Shown: one piece after another, positions 8,621-16,821 of the stretch
Layout of the letters: every line of letters starts with the position of its first letter
Numbering within the stretch: the stretch's first letter is position 1
NCBI RefSeq assembly: GCF_023534745.1
Contig: NZ_JAMHJQ010000005.1
Location: forward strand, 62,001-126,000
Length of the DNA stretch: 64,000 nt
From: Streptomyces sp. 35G-GA-8
GTDB lineage: Bacteria; Actinomycetota; Actinomycetes; Streptomycetales; Streptomycetaceae
Direction of reading: 5' to 3'
Made by a program: the position numbers and the translations under genes
The notes under the pieces: model-generated
Told to the model about the DNA's origin: nothing
The model's input: only the letters and a program-made list of their open reading frames with translations
Databases searched by the model: none

Positions 8621-8974
8621 ATGGGCGCGTTCGTACCGTTCCTGATCCTGGTCGGGGCCCTCGCGGCTGTCATGGGCTTCTTCGCGTGGCTGGCCTCACG
8701 TATTCGTCGCCGGGGCCTCGCGGGCGCGGCCATGAGTGCGGCCTTGGCCTCGTACGAGGAAGCGTTCCGTATCACGGCCCACGAGTCCTACGTGGAGATC
8801 CGAGCCCAGGCGGAACGCAAGGCGCCGATCCTGTCGCCCGACGATCACTGGGGGCGAAGCCCCGGCGGAGCGGGTCGTACGAGTACGGCGGATCGCCGAC
8901 CGCTTCAGTCGCGTCCTCGCCGGTCTCGACGGGGTCTTGGCCGCTGGGTCGGTCGGCTGAGGTACGGCCGCTGA
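8621..8974 (+). CDS. Small membrane protein with probable C-terminal frameshift
   Basis: The frame has one N-terminal transmembrane helix (FVPFLILVGALAAVMGFFAW), a basic stop-transfer RIRRR and a helical segment (AALASYEEAFRITAHESYVE). The N-terminal part resembles small Streptomyces membrane proteins of unknown function. After SPDDHWGRSP the current frame becomes Arg/Ser-rich and looks non-coding. Dropping one C from the CCCC run at 8860-8863 would continue as AERVVRVRRIADRFSRVLAG, ending at 8960, a credible amphipathic helix. A one-base insertion (real or a sequencing error) is therefore likely. Function unknown. Confidence 0.55.
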   Translation: MGAFVPFLILVGALAAVMGFFAWLASRIRRRGLAGAAMSAALASYEEAFRITAHESYVEIRAQAERKAPILSPDDHWGRSPGGAGRTSTADRRPLQSRPRRSRRGLGRWVGRLRYGR

Positions 8975-9125
8975 CCAGTGGACGCGGCGCGGTGGGTTTC
9001 GCCCGCGCCGGTGGCAGCCCGCCAACTTCCGTCCACTCGCCGTCAGTCCACGGACGGCCGGGCCTGATCGAGACCGTAGAGTTGCCGTGATCACCACACA
9101 CGTGATCACCACACAAGGGGGCCTC

Positions 9126-9638
9126 ATGAAGATCCGACGTGTCCGGCGTACGGCGATCATCACCGCGTCACTCGCGGCCTTTCTGCTGTCGTGTTCCGCG
9201 GGCACGGACGACACGACCGGGGACGCCCGGACCGGGGACTCCTCCCGTTCCTCGTCCGCCCCGGCACCGGCGGACGCCGCAGCGCGGGAGACTGCCGCCA
9301 CCGGCCCAACTCCCGCGTCCCCCGGGCCGGAACTGGTCCGCGACGCCTTCGCCGGCCTCCAGGCCACACTCGATGACACCTGCACACCCGGCGCGGGAGA
9401 CTGCGCGTACTTCCTGGGCAGGGTGCACGAAGAACTCTCGGGCATCGAGGCGGCGATGAAGGCGGACCGGAAGGGGCCGGGTCACTTCCCCGAGCCGCTC
9501 GCGTGGATGGCCGACCTCCGCGCGACACTCGACGGCGACACCTCAACGGAGAACCTGGAGACCCACCGAACCGAGCTGATCGACGTCCGCGACCGGATCA
9601 ACGTCTGGATGCAGGACCACCCCGACGACTACAGCTGA
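9126..9638 (+). CDS. Putative lipoprotein
   Basis: A 170-residue exported protein. ATG at 9126 follows an AAGGGGG ribosome site. The signal sequence has a basic start (MKIRRVRRT), a hydrophobic core and a lipobox ending LLSC, so Cys is likely lipidated and the protein anchored outside the membrane. A Ser/Thr/Ala-rich linker leads to a small C-terminal domain with two cysteines (DDTCTPGAGDCAYFLG) and charged helices (VHEELSGIEAAMKADRKG). I do not recognise the domain. It is convergent with the MarR gene. Confidence 0.7.
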   Translation: MKIRRVRRTAIITASLAAFLLSCSAGTDDTTGDARTGDSSRSSSAPAPADAAARETAATGPTPASPGPELVRDAFAGLQATLDDTCTPGAGDCAYFLGRVHEELSGIEAAMKADRKGPGHFPEPLAWMADLRATLDGDTSTENLETHRTELIDVRDRINVWMQDHPDDYS

Positions 9639-9749
9639 GCTCCTGGTCGCCTCGACGCGGCGGATGAACAGAGCGACAGCTCGGCCATCCGTCGTGTTGT
9701 GTCCGTGGACGACGATGCCGTCGACGCCGAGAGCGGCCGGAGTCGTGGT

Positions 9750-10217
9750 CTAACACGACTCCTCCAGGTAAGCACGCGTCAGCGCACCGGCGCGCGTGAA
9801 CCAATCGGCGAGTACGGCGATCTCGTCGGGCGTGTAGTCCGCGAAGAGCTCCGCGAGGAGCGCGTAGTACGGCCCGTAGACGGCCCGCACACGCTCGGCG
9901 GCGGCCGGGACCGGGGTGATGCGAACCCGGCGCCGGTCGGCCGGGTCCGGCCGGCGGGTCACCAGTCCACCGCGCTCCAGGCGGTTGACGATACCGGTCA
10001 CCGCTCCCGTCGTGACGTGCGCGCGCACGGCCAAGTCACCCGCCGTGACCGGGGAGTCCCCGGCCTCCAGGACGTACGCGAAGCAGACGAGGTCCGTGAC
10101 GCTCAGCCCCAGATTCCGGGCGAACTCCTGCTGGCCGACGATTCTCGACGCGACGAGATCGTCCAGCGCACTGCTCGCGTCCGACGCGGAGGCGGCGGAA
10201 CGGGGCTTGCCCTCCAT
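9750..10217 (-). CDS. MarR family transcriptional regulator
   Basis: A 155-residue winged-helix regulator. The MarR core is visible: LGLSVTDLVCFAYVLEAG, then VTAGDLAVRAHVTTGAVTGI (recognition helix), and the wing LVTRRPDPADRRRVRITP with its conserved DxRR. ATG at 10217 follows AAGGGAA. A CTTAG dyad overlaps the 5' untranslated region, suggesting autorepression and control of the divergent membrane-protein gene. The signal is not predictable. Confidence 0.9.
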   Translation of the reverse strand: MEGKPRSAASASDASSALDDLVASRIVGQQEFARNLGLSVTDLVCFAYVLEAGDSPVTAGDLAVRAHVTTGAVTGIVNRLERGGLVTRRPDPADRRRVRITPVPAAAERVRAVYGPYYALLAELFADYTPDEIAVLADWFTRAGALTRAYLEESC

Positions 10218-10225
10218 TGAATTCC

Positions 10226-10260
10226 CTTAGAGCACTAAGATAAATTCCTCACTTGCTAAG
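10226..10260. promoter_or_regulatory. Candidate MarR operator
   Basis: CTTAG-N4-CTAAG (10226-10239) is a perfect dyad, and another CTAAG half-site lies at 10256-10260 in a locally AT-rich stretch. It sits directly upstream of the MarR ATG and within the divergent promoter, as MarR operators usually do. Confidence 0.55.
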
Positions 10261-10319
10261 ACATCATAAACCCTGATCCGAGCCGTCCCGCGGCTTGGCG
10301 GGCGCGAGGAGGCAGGCAC

Positions 10320-10697
10320 GTGAGCGGACATCAGTACGACGAGGGCCACACCATCGCGGGATGGACCGGTTGCGTCATAGCCACGGCCGGGGCCGCGGTC
10401 GCCGGCGTGGGCATCGTCGGTTGGCGCCCGGGGATCTGGGTGGGGTCGGTCATCATGGCGTTGGCGGCTCTGGTCGTATGGGGCCTGCACCTCGCGGGTT
10501 GGGGCAAGCCGCCCGGCGTGCGGGCCACCGACCAGTGGGGCTTGAGGGTGCGGGACCGCTCCGCACGCCAGGGGCACGCGGGCTGCCTCTGGTGCCGACT
10601 GGCCGGCCGGCGCGGCGATCCGGTACGCGCCGTTGCCGTACCCAAGCCCGCCGTTCCGGCCTCTCGTACGGAATCTCAGGCCGACCAGTTGTCCTGA
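10320..10697 (+). CDS. Small membrane protein (HGxxPAAW-like)
   Basis: A 125-residue protein. The N-terminal GHTIAGWTGC recalls the HGxxPAAW motif of a widespread actinobacterial membrane-protein family. Two transmembrane helices follow (about residues 13-35 and 38-60, ending WGLHLAGWG), then a polar tail with two cysteines (CLWC). GTG at 10320 has GAGGAGG upstream. The gene is divergent from marR and probably controlled by it. No enzymatic function is suggested. Confidence 0.65.
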   Translation: MSGHQYDEGHTIAGWTGCVIATAGAAVAGVGIVGWRPGIWVGSVIMALAALVVWGLHLAGWGKPPGVRATDQWGLRVRDRSARQGHAGCLWCRLAGRRGDPVRAVAVPKPAVPASRTESQADQLS

Positions 10698-10811
10698 TGC
10701 CGGTGTCGGCGGGCGAGGGGCTGTCCGTACCGCAGATCTCGACCCGAGTAGTCGGCCCCCCCGGACGGACAGCACGTGCGGTGCCCGTCCGGTGCGGCCG
10801 TGCCACGTGAG

Positions 10812-11681
10812 TCAGTTGACGCCGTCAAGGACCTCGCGCAGCGTGCACGCGAAGGCCTCCGGCTGCCCGGCATAGCCGAACTCGCCATCGAGGAAGCCGC
10901 CGTGGTGGCTCGGGAACACCGTCGCCCGCCGGCCGAGCAGTTGGGCCGTCGCCACCGAGGTGCGCCCGGTGAACGTGTCCCCGGTCTCCTCGCCCACCGC
11001 GATCACGACGCGCGTCGGCGCCGCGGTCAGCGCGTCGGCGTCGGGCCGATAGCCGCTGACCGCCCAGGACCGGTCGGAGAGCAGCGGATCCTCACGGGAG
11101 CCGTCGTCCTCGGCCGGCATGCCGAACGCGGCGGGATCCGGGGCGGGTTGGGCGAAGTACTCGTCGGTGAACTCGCCCTGCCACGACGTCATCACGATGA
11201 AGGCCGCCATGCCGGCGCCCCAGCCCTTCGCCTCGTACACGTCCCGGACACCGGCCCGAGCGCGCTCGGCGGCCGGGGCGTCGGGGAGCAGCGGAATGAG
11301 CGGCGGCTCGTGCGCCACCAGCGTGGTCAGGGCATCGGGGTACGCCGCCACGAGGGCGAGCGCGGTCACCGCACCGCCGCTGCTCGCGAACATCTCGACC
11401 GGGCCCGCGCCGAGCGCCTCGATGATGGCGCGCACATCGGCGGCCTGGACCATGGGCTCATGGTCGACCCGGCCGTCCTTGCGGATGCTGCGGCCGAGGC
11501 CGCGCGGGTCGTAGGTGACGACGGTGCGCTCGGGGAAGTGTGACGCCAGCGCGGCGAAGCCGCCGGCGTCCATGGGCTGGCCGATCATGACCAGCGGCGG
11601 ACGTCCGTCGGTGGTCGGCAGCGGGCCATGGACGTCGTAGGCGAGATCGACCTCGGGAGTCTTGAGTATGTGAGTAGTCAT
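10812..11681 (-). CDS. Alpha/beta hydrolase
   Basis: A 289-residue alpha/beta-hydrolase-fold protein. It has an oxyanion region (PLVMIGQPMDAGGF), a TYDPRGLGRS strand, a nucleophile elbow FASSGGAVTAL that stands for GxSxG with Ala in the first position, and a C-terminal His (PSHHGGFLDGEFGY). These proteins cleave esters, amides or C-C bonds; the substrate is unknown. It is the last gene of a likely minus-strand operon after the PNPOx and SnoaL-like genes, with a 91-base gap. Its ribosome site is weak. Confidence 0.85.
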   Translation of the reverse strand: MTTHILKTPEVDLAYDVHGPLPTTDGRPPLVMIGQPMDAGGFAALASHFPERTVVTYDPRGLGRSIRKDGRVDHEPMVQAADVRAIIEALGAGPVEMFASSGGAVTALALVAAYPDALTTLVAHEPPLIPLLPDAPAAERARAGVRDVYEAKGWGAGMAAFIVMTSWQGEFTDEYFAQPAPDPAAFGMPAEDDGSREDPLLSDRSWAVSGYRPDADALTAAPTRVVIAVGEETGDTFTGRTSVATAQLLGRRATVFPSHHGGFLDGEFGYAGQPEAFACTLREVLDGVN

Positions 11682-11772
11682 AACCAGGTAGACGCCTTCC
11701 CCGTCGAAAACTCATCGGCCCCCGCACCCGCAACGCTCCACCCCGCTGTCGGCGATCGAGGCCACCCCTGGA

Positions 11773-12177
11773 TCAGGCCCTGGCGATACTCCTGCCCGGC
11801 ATGGGCTCCGCGAGTGCGGTCCGCCATTCAGGCGCGCCGAAGGCGTCCGCGAAGTACTGAGTCTCGTGCGCCACATGCCCGTCGGCGAACTCCATGACGC
11901 TCACTGAATAGGTGGGCACCCCGTCGTAGGTGATGACACACTCGCTCACCCACAGATCCCCGCCGCCGACAATGCGGTGGACGGTGAAGTGCCGGCTGGC
12001 GGGATGCCCCCCACGTTGCGCCGAGATCGTCTCGCGGCCCCGGAACCGTTCACCTGACTGGGGGTAGTCGAGAATCGCGTCCACGGCGTAGATGGCGTGC
12101 TCGGCTTCGGTATCCCCACGTTCCGACGCCCGCCAGTGTTCCTCGATCGCGGCCCTGGTCCGGTTGTCAGCGTCCAT
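11773..12177 (-). CDS. SnoaL-like (NTF2-fold) protein
   Basis: A 134-residue cone-shaped NTF2/SnoaL-fold protein. Signs are the N-terminal helix (RAAIEEHWRASERGD), the strand pattern DAILDYPQSGERFRGRETI and the C-terminal sheet (VMEFADGHVAHETQYFAD). Members bind small hydrophobic ligands and include cyclases, isomerases and uncharacterised proteins; no specific reaction can be assigned. The gene begins 12 bases after the PNPOx gene with its own AAGGGA site, so the two are co-transcribed. Confidence 0.8.
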   Translation of the reverse strand: MDADNRTRAAIEEHWRASERGDTEAEHAIYAVDAILDYPQSGERFRGRETISAQRGGHPASRHFTVHRIVGGGDLWVSECVITYDGVPTYSVSVMEFADGHVAHETQYFADAFGAPEWRTALAEPMPGRSIARA

Positions 12178-12189
12178 CGCGTTGTCCCT

Positions 12190-12768
12190 TCAGCGAGCGG
12201 TCCGAGCGATCTGGAACGTCCACCGCGTATGGGTGTAGAGGCCGTCGTCCCGGCCGAAGCCGTACGCGGTGGACGGGGCCACCGCGAACACCATCGCGTC
12301 GCCCTTCCGAAAGGCGTCCCCGATCCCGTGGAAGGTGCCCTCGGGCGACGTGATGTGGGAGCCGTACTTCGCCTCGTACGCCGCGATCACCTCCTCCAGC
12401 ACCGCCGGATCCGCGACCCGTTCCGCCTTGCCCTCGACCACGAGGTCGAGCCCTTCGGTGAGCGAGTTTCCCCCAGTGGTCAGCGCGCAGTGCCCGTTGT
12501 GAGCGAGGTTCCTCGCCTTCTGCTCCCCCGCGCCGGTGGAGAAGTACAGCACCCCGTCGTGCCAGGCGGCGATCACGGGGGTGACATGCGGCCGGCCGTC
12601 GGATCGCACCGTGGACACCCAGAAGATCTCGGCGGCCTCCAGCTGCCGCCGGGCCTCGTCCCACTCGGTGGCGGTGACGTCCGCGGCACCCGGGTGGGGA
12701 TTGAGCGCGGAGCTGTAGCGGGCGTCGAGCTCGGTCGTGGGCCGCCTCGCGGGTCCCTTTGTCGGCAT
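12190..12768 (-). CDS. Pyridoxamine 5'-phosphate oxidase-family protein
   Basis: A 192-residue split-beta-barrel flavin/F420-binding protein. The PNPOx-like core includes FWVSTVRSDGRPHVTPVIAAW, then GVLYFSTGAGEQKARNL and CALTTGG; the C-terminus has FGRDDGLYTHTRWTF. Actinobacterial members commonly use F420 or FMN to reduce small molecules or bind flavin or heme, and true pyridoxine oxidase activity is unlikely. ATG at 12768 is preceded by AAAGGAG. It is the first gene of an operon with the SnoaL-like and hydrolase genes. Confidence 0.82.
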   Translation of the reverse strand: MPTKGPARRPTTELDARYSSALNPHPGAADVTATEWDEARRQLEAAEIFWVSTVRSDGRPHVTPVIAAWHDGVLYFSTGAGEQKARNLAHNGHCALTTGGNSLTEGLDLVVEGKAERVADPAVLEEVIAAYEAKYGSHITSPEGTFHGIGDAFRKGDAMVFAVAPSTAYGFGRDDGLYTHTRWTFQIARTAR

Positions 12769-12897
12769 CGCGGATCTCCTTTGCTTTCCCTCGTAATCCT
12801 TTCCCCCTGATGACCGGCTGCCCGCGTGGAAATCATCGCCACGCCCGTTCGTGTCCGCCTCCACACCGCGCTTATGGGTGACCCGCTCGGGGTGTCG

Positions 12898-13617
12898 TCA
12901 CCGACGCGGTTCCCAGCGGAAGAGCCGGGAGGCCAGTGCGACGGCGACGACGACCCAGCTCAGCGTGGGGGCGAGCAGCAGCAGGGAGTCCGTGACGGCG
13001 ACGCCGCCGTTCCAGGCGTTGAGGACGAGTTCCGTGGCCGAGCCGCCGGGAAGCAGCCGTTTGAGCAGGGTGAGCTCCTCGGTGCCGGCGATCCCCACCC
13101 AGGTCATGACGGCGATGGTGCCGATGCAGACGGGCAGCGTGGTCACCTGGGCGTGCTCGGGCGAGTTCGTCAGTCCCGCGGTGGCCAGCCCCAGGCCCAG
13201 CATCATGATCACTGTCGAGATGACCGCCGCCACCAGGAGGACGACGTTGGCCGGCCCGCCGCTGACCATGCCCAGCACGGTCAGGATCGCGGTCACTTGC
13301 ACCAGTGAGATCACGGTGACCGGGAGCAGCAGCCCGGAGAGAATGCTGGTGTCACCGGCCGCGGTGGAGCGCAGCCGCTTGAGGAAGAGGTTCTGCCTGC
13401 GGGAGGCCAGGGTGGTCACCGTGGTGGCATAGAGCCCGAACGCCCCCACGGTGAAGACCACCACCGCCGCGATGTAGCCGAGGCTGGTCGCAGCCGCGAA
13501 GGCTTCGTGCTTGTAGATGAAGGCGGCGCAGACTCCTACGGGAATGGCGAAACTGGTGATCAGCACCAGTCGGTTCCGGAGGATCTGGATCAGCTCGCTG
13601 AGAGCGATCGAGAGCAT
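12898..13617 (-). CDS. ABC-2 type transporter permease
   Basis: A 239-residue membrane subunit with about six transmembrane helices. Segments include LVLITSFAIPVGVCAAFI, GYIAAVVVFTVGAFGLYATT, the central VTAILTVLGMVSG and a late LLLLAPTLSWVVVAVALAS. A cytoplasmic RRQNLFLKRLRS coupling-helix motif is typical of ABC-2 permeases of drug or peptide exporters. ATG at 13617 has AAGGAC upstream. It is 55 bases downstream of the ATPase gene, and the pair forms one exporter. Its position beside the lanthipeptide genes makes self-immunity or export a reasonable guess, but generic drug efflux is equally possible. Confidence 0.85.
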   Translation of the reverse strand: MLSIALSELIQILRNRLVLITSFAIPVGVCAAFIYKHEAFAAATSLGYIAAVVVFTVGAFGLYATTVTTLASRRQNLFLKRLRSTAAGDTSILSGLLLPVTVISLVQVTAILTVLGMVSGGPANVVLLVAAVISTVIMMLGLGLATAGLTNSPEHAQVTTLPVCIGTIAVMTWVGIAGTEELTLLKRLLPGGSATELVLNAWNGGVAVTDSLLLLAPTLSWVVVAVALASRLFRWEPRR

Positions 13618-13672
13618 GGCGAAGGTCCTTGTTCGTTCTGGGAAGGTTCTGGCGGTGGGTCGCGGTACTGGG

Positions 13673-14557
13673 CTACTCACTGGCGATGGCGCGGAAGACG
13701 TCGTCGAGCCTGGTCGGTCCGGCCTGGAGTTCTCGCAGCTGCACCGCGTGGCTCTCCGCCCAGTGGAGCAAGGTGGACAGGTCCTTCTGCAGGCTGAAGG
13801 TCTCGACGAGGAACATCCCGTCACTCCCGCGCGTGGCCCGCAGCGGCAGCTCCGGCGCACCGGCCGGGAGGGCGAAGCGGACGGCGCCCGGCAGGGTCCG
13901 GGTGAGTTCCGAGACGGTCCCCTCCCGCTGGAAGACGCCCTTGTGCATGATCCCGATGCGGTCGGCGCGCTGCTGCGCCTCTTCCAGGTAGTGCGTGGTG
14001 AGCACGATGGTGGATCCGTCTTCGCGCAGCTTGTCCACGGCGTCCCACAGACCGTCCCGGGACTGGATGTCCAAACCGGTGGTGGGCTCGTCCAAGAAGA
14101 TCAGCTCCGGCGCGCCATACACGGCGGTGGCGAAGTCCAGACGTCGTTTCTCGCCACCGGAGAGCTGGGACACCTTCGTGTCGGCCTTGTGCATGAGGTC
14201 GACGATGTCGAGGACGCGCTCGACCCGGTCCGTACGCCGGGTGAGTTTCCCGATCAGCCGGACCGATTCCTTCACGGTCAGGTCCGGGGAGAATCCGCTC
14301 TCCTGGAGCATGATCCCCATCCTGGGCCGTACGGCGCGCCGGTCGCTCGGGCGGTGCCCGAAGACTCGCACGGTGCCCGACGTGGCCGCACGGTGACCTC
14401 CGATGATCTCCAGGGTCGAGGTCTTCCCCGCCCCGTTCGTGCCGAGCAGTGCGTAGAACTCCCCCCGCTCGACCTGAAAGGACAACTGCTTCACGGCCTG
14501 GAAGCCGCCGTATGTGACGCTCAGACGATCAACGTCGATGACTGGTGTGGAGGACAT
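13673..14557 (-). CDS. ABC transporter ATP-binding protein
   Basis: A 294-residue ATPase with Walker A LGTNGAGKTS, Q-loop MLQES, signature LSGGEKRRLD, Walker B LIFLDEPTTGLD and H-loop TTHYLEEA. The C-terminal extension is like that of DrrA/CcmA-type drug and peptide exporters. It energises the permease encoded just downstream. ATG at 14557 is chosen because the preceding in-frame residues look non-coding and the fold begins at PVIDVDRLSVTYGG. It is divergent from the histidine kinase gene, a common arrangement in which the two-component system controls the exporter. Confidence 0.93.
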   Translation of the reverse strand: MSSTPVIDVDRLSVTYGGFQAVKQLSFQVERGEFYALLGTNGAGKTSTLEIIGGHRAATSGTVRVFGHRPSDRRAVRPRMGIMLQESGFSPDLTVKESVRLIGKLTRRTDRVERVLDIVDLMHKADTKVSQLSGGEKRRLDFATAVYGAPELIFLDEPTTGLDIQSRDGLWDAVDKLREDGSTIVLTTHYLEEAQQRADRIGIMHKGVFQREGTVSELTRTLPGAVRFALPAGAPELPLRATRGSDGMFLVETFSLQKDLSTLLHWAESHAVQLRELQAGPTRLDDVFRAIASE

Positions 14558-14616
14558 GGTGTCGATCTCAGCAGCCGCCGCGCTCCCCGGGCAGTGCGGC
14601 CACGTCACGACCTCAC

Positions 14617-14653
14617 CATGACATTCTTCGCCCGAACCCATGACACGGTGTCA
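14617..14653. promoter_or_regulatory. Repeats in ABC exporter / two-component divergent promoter
   Basis: CATGACA occurs at 14617-14623 and 14639-14645, 22 bp apart (two helical turns). The second copy merges into the dyad TGACAC-G-GTGTCA (14641-14653). The site lies midway in the 110-base region between the exporter genes and the kinase gene, where the response regulator would be expected to bind. Confidence 0.45.
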
Positions 14654-14667
14654 CTGGCGGTGGCGCG

Positions 14668-15948
14668 GTGCCGGAAGAATACTGGGGCGGGCCCAGACTC
14701 TCGCTGTTCGATCCCGGAGAACCCGCACATGGATACCAGTCCCCCGCGCATCCCGCCGACGGCCCGCCGGTGAGGCCGGCCCGGGCACCGGCACCGGCAC
14801 ACTCCGGGTCCGAGGACGCCGAACCGACGCGGGGACGGCTGTGCAGACTGAACCTCACCATGCTGCTTCCGCCGATCGCTGTCAGCGGGATGGTGGTGGT
14901 GGCGATGGATTCCCGGAACTGGTGGGACGTCGCGGTCCTCAGCCTGGGTGTGGCGGCCGCCCTCCTGGCCTTCGTGCGGTGGGCGGTCCACGGTGGCATC
15001 TCCCGCGTCACACTTCCCTGCCTGGTCATCACCGCGGCCGTGTGGGTCTTCGGGGCGCTGGTGGCCGACAGCGGGGCGGCGGTCTTCGGCGTCATCGTCG
15101 TGGGACCGCTCGCCGTATCGCGGCTGCAGCGCCACCGAGGCGCGGCAGCCGTGGCACTGACCGTCTTCGTCGCCGTGGTCGGAGCGGCCAGACCTCTGGT
15201 GACTCAGGAGAGTTTCCCCGACATTCTGATCGGCTACGTCATCATCCCCGCGGGCCTCACGGCGGTGGTGACCGGACTCATGTTCCCCAACAAGCGCTTC
15301 TACGACCTCGTCGAGGAGCTGGAGGAGTCACGGGACCGCGAGGCGGAACTGGCCGTCATCCGCGAACGGATGCGGTTCGCCAGCGATCTTCACGACATCC
15401 AGGGCCATACCCTTCATGTGGTGAAGCTGAAGACCGCCCTGGCCCAGAAGCTGGTGCACAGCGATACCGCGCGAGCCGAGGAGGAACTGCGCGAGATCCA
15501 CGCCCTGGTCGCCGACACCATCACCCAGACCAAGGAGCTCGCCTACGCACAGCGACGCCTCAATCTCTCCGCGGAGCTGGAGAACGCGAAGAACCTCTTC
15601 GAAGCCGCGGGCATCCGCGTGTGTGTCGACCGGGAGGCCGAGGTCGACGCCGGCGCGGGCGAGCTTTTCGGCCAGGTCCTCCGCGAGACCACGACCAATA
15701 TCCTGCGGCACGCACAGGCCGAACAGGTACGGATCACCCTCTCCGCAACGGGCATCACCATTGTCAACGACGGCGCACAGGAGACCCCGCTTCCCCAGCT
15801 CAGAGGACTCGCCACCCTCAAGGAACGGGTGGCCGACGGCGGAGGCGAGCTCACCGTGGAACAGGAACACGGCCGGTTCCTGACAGCCGCGAGACTTCCC
15901 CGCCCGCGCCCTGTCACTCCCCCGAGAACGCGGAAGGACCACCGATGA
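14668..15948 (+). CDS. Sensor histidine kinase (NarL/DesK type)
   Basis: A 426-residue membrane kinase. After a Pro-rich N-terminal tail come about five transmembrane helices (roughly residues 60-205). A HisKA_3 dimerisation domain follows, with phospho-acceptor His242 in FASDLHDIQGHTLHVVKLK, then a compact HATPase domain (LRETTTNILRHAQAEQVRI, LRGLATLKERVADGGGEL). The small sensor part without a large extracellular domain suggests membrane-stress or lipid sensing, as in DesK or LiaS types. The start (GTG 14668) is uncertain. It overlaps the response regulator gene by 4 bases (ATGA), so the two are translationally coupled. Confidence 0.9.
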   Translation: MPEEYWGGPRLSLFDPGEPAHGYQSPAHPADGPPVRPARAPAPAHSGSEDAEPTRGRLCRLNLTMLLPPIAVSGMVVVAMDSRNWWDVAVLSLGVAAALLAFVRWAVHGGISRVTLPCLVITAAVWVFGALVADSGAAVFGVIVVGPLAVSRLQRHRGAAAVALTVFVAVVGAARPLVTQESFPDILIGYVIIPAGLTAVVTGLMFPNKRFYDLVEELEESRDREAELAVIRERMRFASDLHDIQGHTLHVVKLKTALAQKLVHSDTARAEEELREIHALVADTITQTKELAYAQRRLNLSAELENAKNLFEAAGIRVCVDREAEVDAGAGELFGQVLRETTTNILRHAQAEQVRITLSATGITIVNDGAQETPLPQLRGLATLKERVADGGGELTVEQEHGRFLTAARLPRPRPVTPPRTRKDHR

Positions 15949-16550
15949 CCACCGTGGTGCTGGCCGACGACGAAGCCCTGCTCCGCAAGGCGCTGGCGTC
16001 GCTGCTCCCCCTCGAAGGCGAGATCACCGTGCTCGCCGAAGCGGCCGACGGCGAAGCGGCCACAGAGGCCACGCTGCGTCACAGACCCGATGTCCTTGTC
16101 ATCGACCTCGAAATGCCCCACATGGACGGACTCGCCGCCATCACCGCGATCCGCCGTGCCCTGCCGCATCAGATCATCCTCATGCTGACCCGCCACGCCC
16201 GGCCCGGAGTGCTCCGCAAAGCCCTCAAACTCGGGGTGCAGGGCTTCGTCAGCAAATCCGCCGAACCCGCCCACATCACCTCCGTCATCAAAACCCTGCA
16301 CGAAGGGAAACGCTGGATCGACCCCGACGTCTCCGCCCTCGCCGTCGTCGACGACTGCCCCCTCACCGACCGCGAGATCGACGTCCTGCGAGCCACCGGC
16401 GAGGGCTACTCGGCCGCCGACATCGCCACCCGGCTCCACCTCGCGGAAGGCACCGTCCGCAACTACCTCTCGAACGCGATGCGCAAGACGCAAACCCGCA
16501 CCCGCCACGAGGCCGCACGGTACGCACGCGACCACGACTGGCTCGCCTAG
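15945..16550 (+). CDS. Response regulator (NarL/LuxR family)
   Basis: A 201-residue partner of the upstream kinase. The receiver domain (1-120) has Asp8 and Asp9, the phospho-acceptor Asp54 in LVIDLEMPHMDG, Thr in MLTRHA and Lys in GFVSKSA. The C-terminal LuxR helix-turn-helix (about 137-196) reads LTDREIDVLRATGEG and then LHLAEGTVRNYLS. ATG at 15945 follows GGAAGGA. Likely targets are the divergent ABC exporter and possibly the lanthipeptide genes that follow on the same strand after 271 bases. Confidence 0.93.
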   Translation: MTTVVLADDEALLRKALASLLPLEGEITVLAEAADGEAATEATLRHRPDVLVIDLEMPHMDGLAAITAIRRALPHQIILMLTRHARPGVLRKALKLGVQGFVSKSAEPAHITSVIKTLHEGKRWIDPDVSALAVVDDCPLTDREIDVLRATGEGYSAADIATRLHLAEGTVRNYLSNAMRKTQTRTRHEAARYARDHDWLA

Positions 16551-16742
16551 GGCCTGTCCGATCATGGCGTGAAGTCTTCGTTCGGCAAGAAGCTCGCGAA
16601 GCACATGCTTCACGTCAGGGTCCCCGTTCCCCACACAGGCAGTGCAACCGTGGGAAGCGTCTCCGTCGCGGCGTGAGGGAGCGCCCGTTTCGGTCAACTT
16701 GTCTTTCCGCACGTGGTGTTCGGCTTTCGTACATGCATATGC

Positions 16743-16763
16743 TCCTGTCTGGTTCGAACAGGA
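16743..16763. promoter_or_regulatory. Dyad upstream of lanA
   Basis: TCCTGT and ACAGGA flank a 9-base centre containing TTCGAA, a symmetric site about 60-80 bases upstream of the lanA start codon. It could be an operator, or part of the leader structure together with the stronger hairpin just downstream. Confidence 0.4.
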
Positions 16764-16772
16764 CCGCACATT

Positions 16773-16799
16773 TCGCCGACGTCCATCCGACGTCGGCGA
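16773..16799 (+). promoter_or_regulatory. Strong hairpin in lanA 5' leader
   Basis: TCGCCGACGTC (16773-16783) and GACGTCGGCGA (16789-16799) form a perfect 11-bp stem with a 5-base loop. It ends about 11 bases before the GGGAGGAG ribosome site of lanA. In mRNA it could protect the 5' end or modulate ribosome access; in DNA it could be an operator. Confidence 0.55.
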
Positions 16800-16821
16800 G
16801 CCACCGAACGGGAGGAGTCTC

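Noticed and set aside
16551-16616. GGCCTGTCCG followed by CGTGAAG/CTTCACG arms as an insertion-sequence end
   Set aside because: No transposase, no matching far end and no target duplication are present. The 7-bp arms are more simply a weak hairpin after the response regulator gene.
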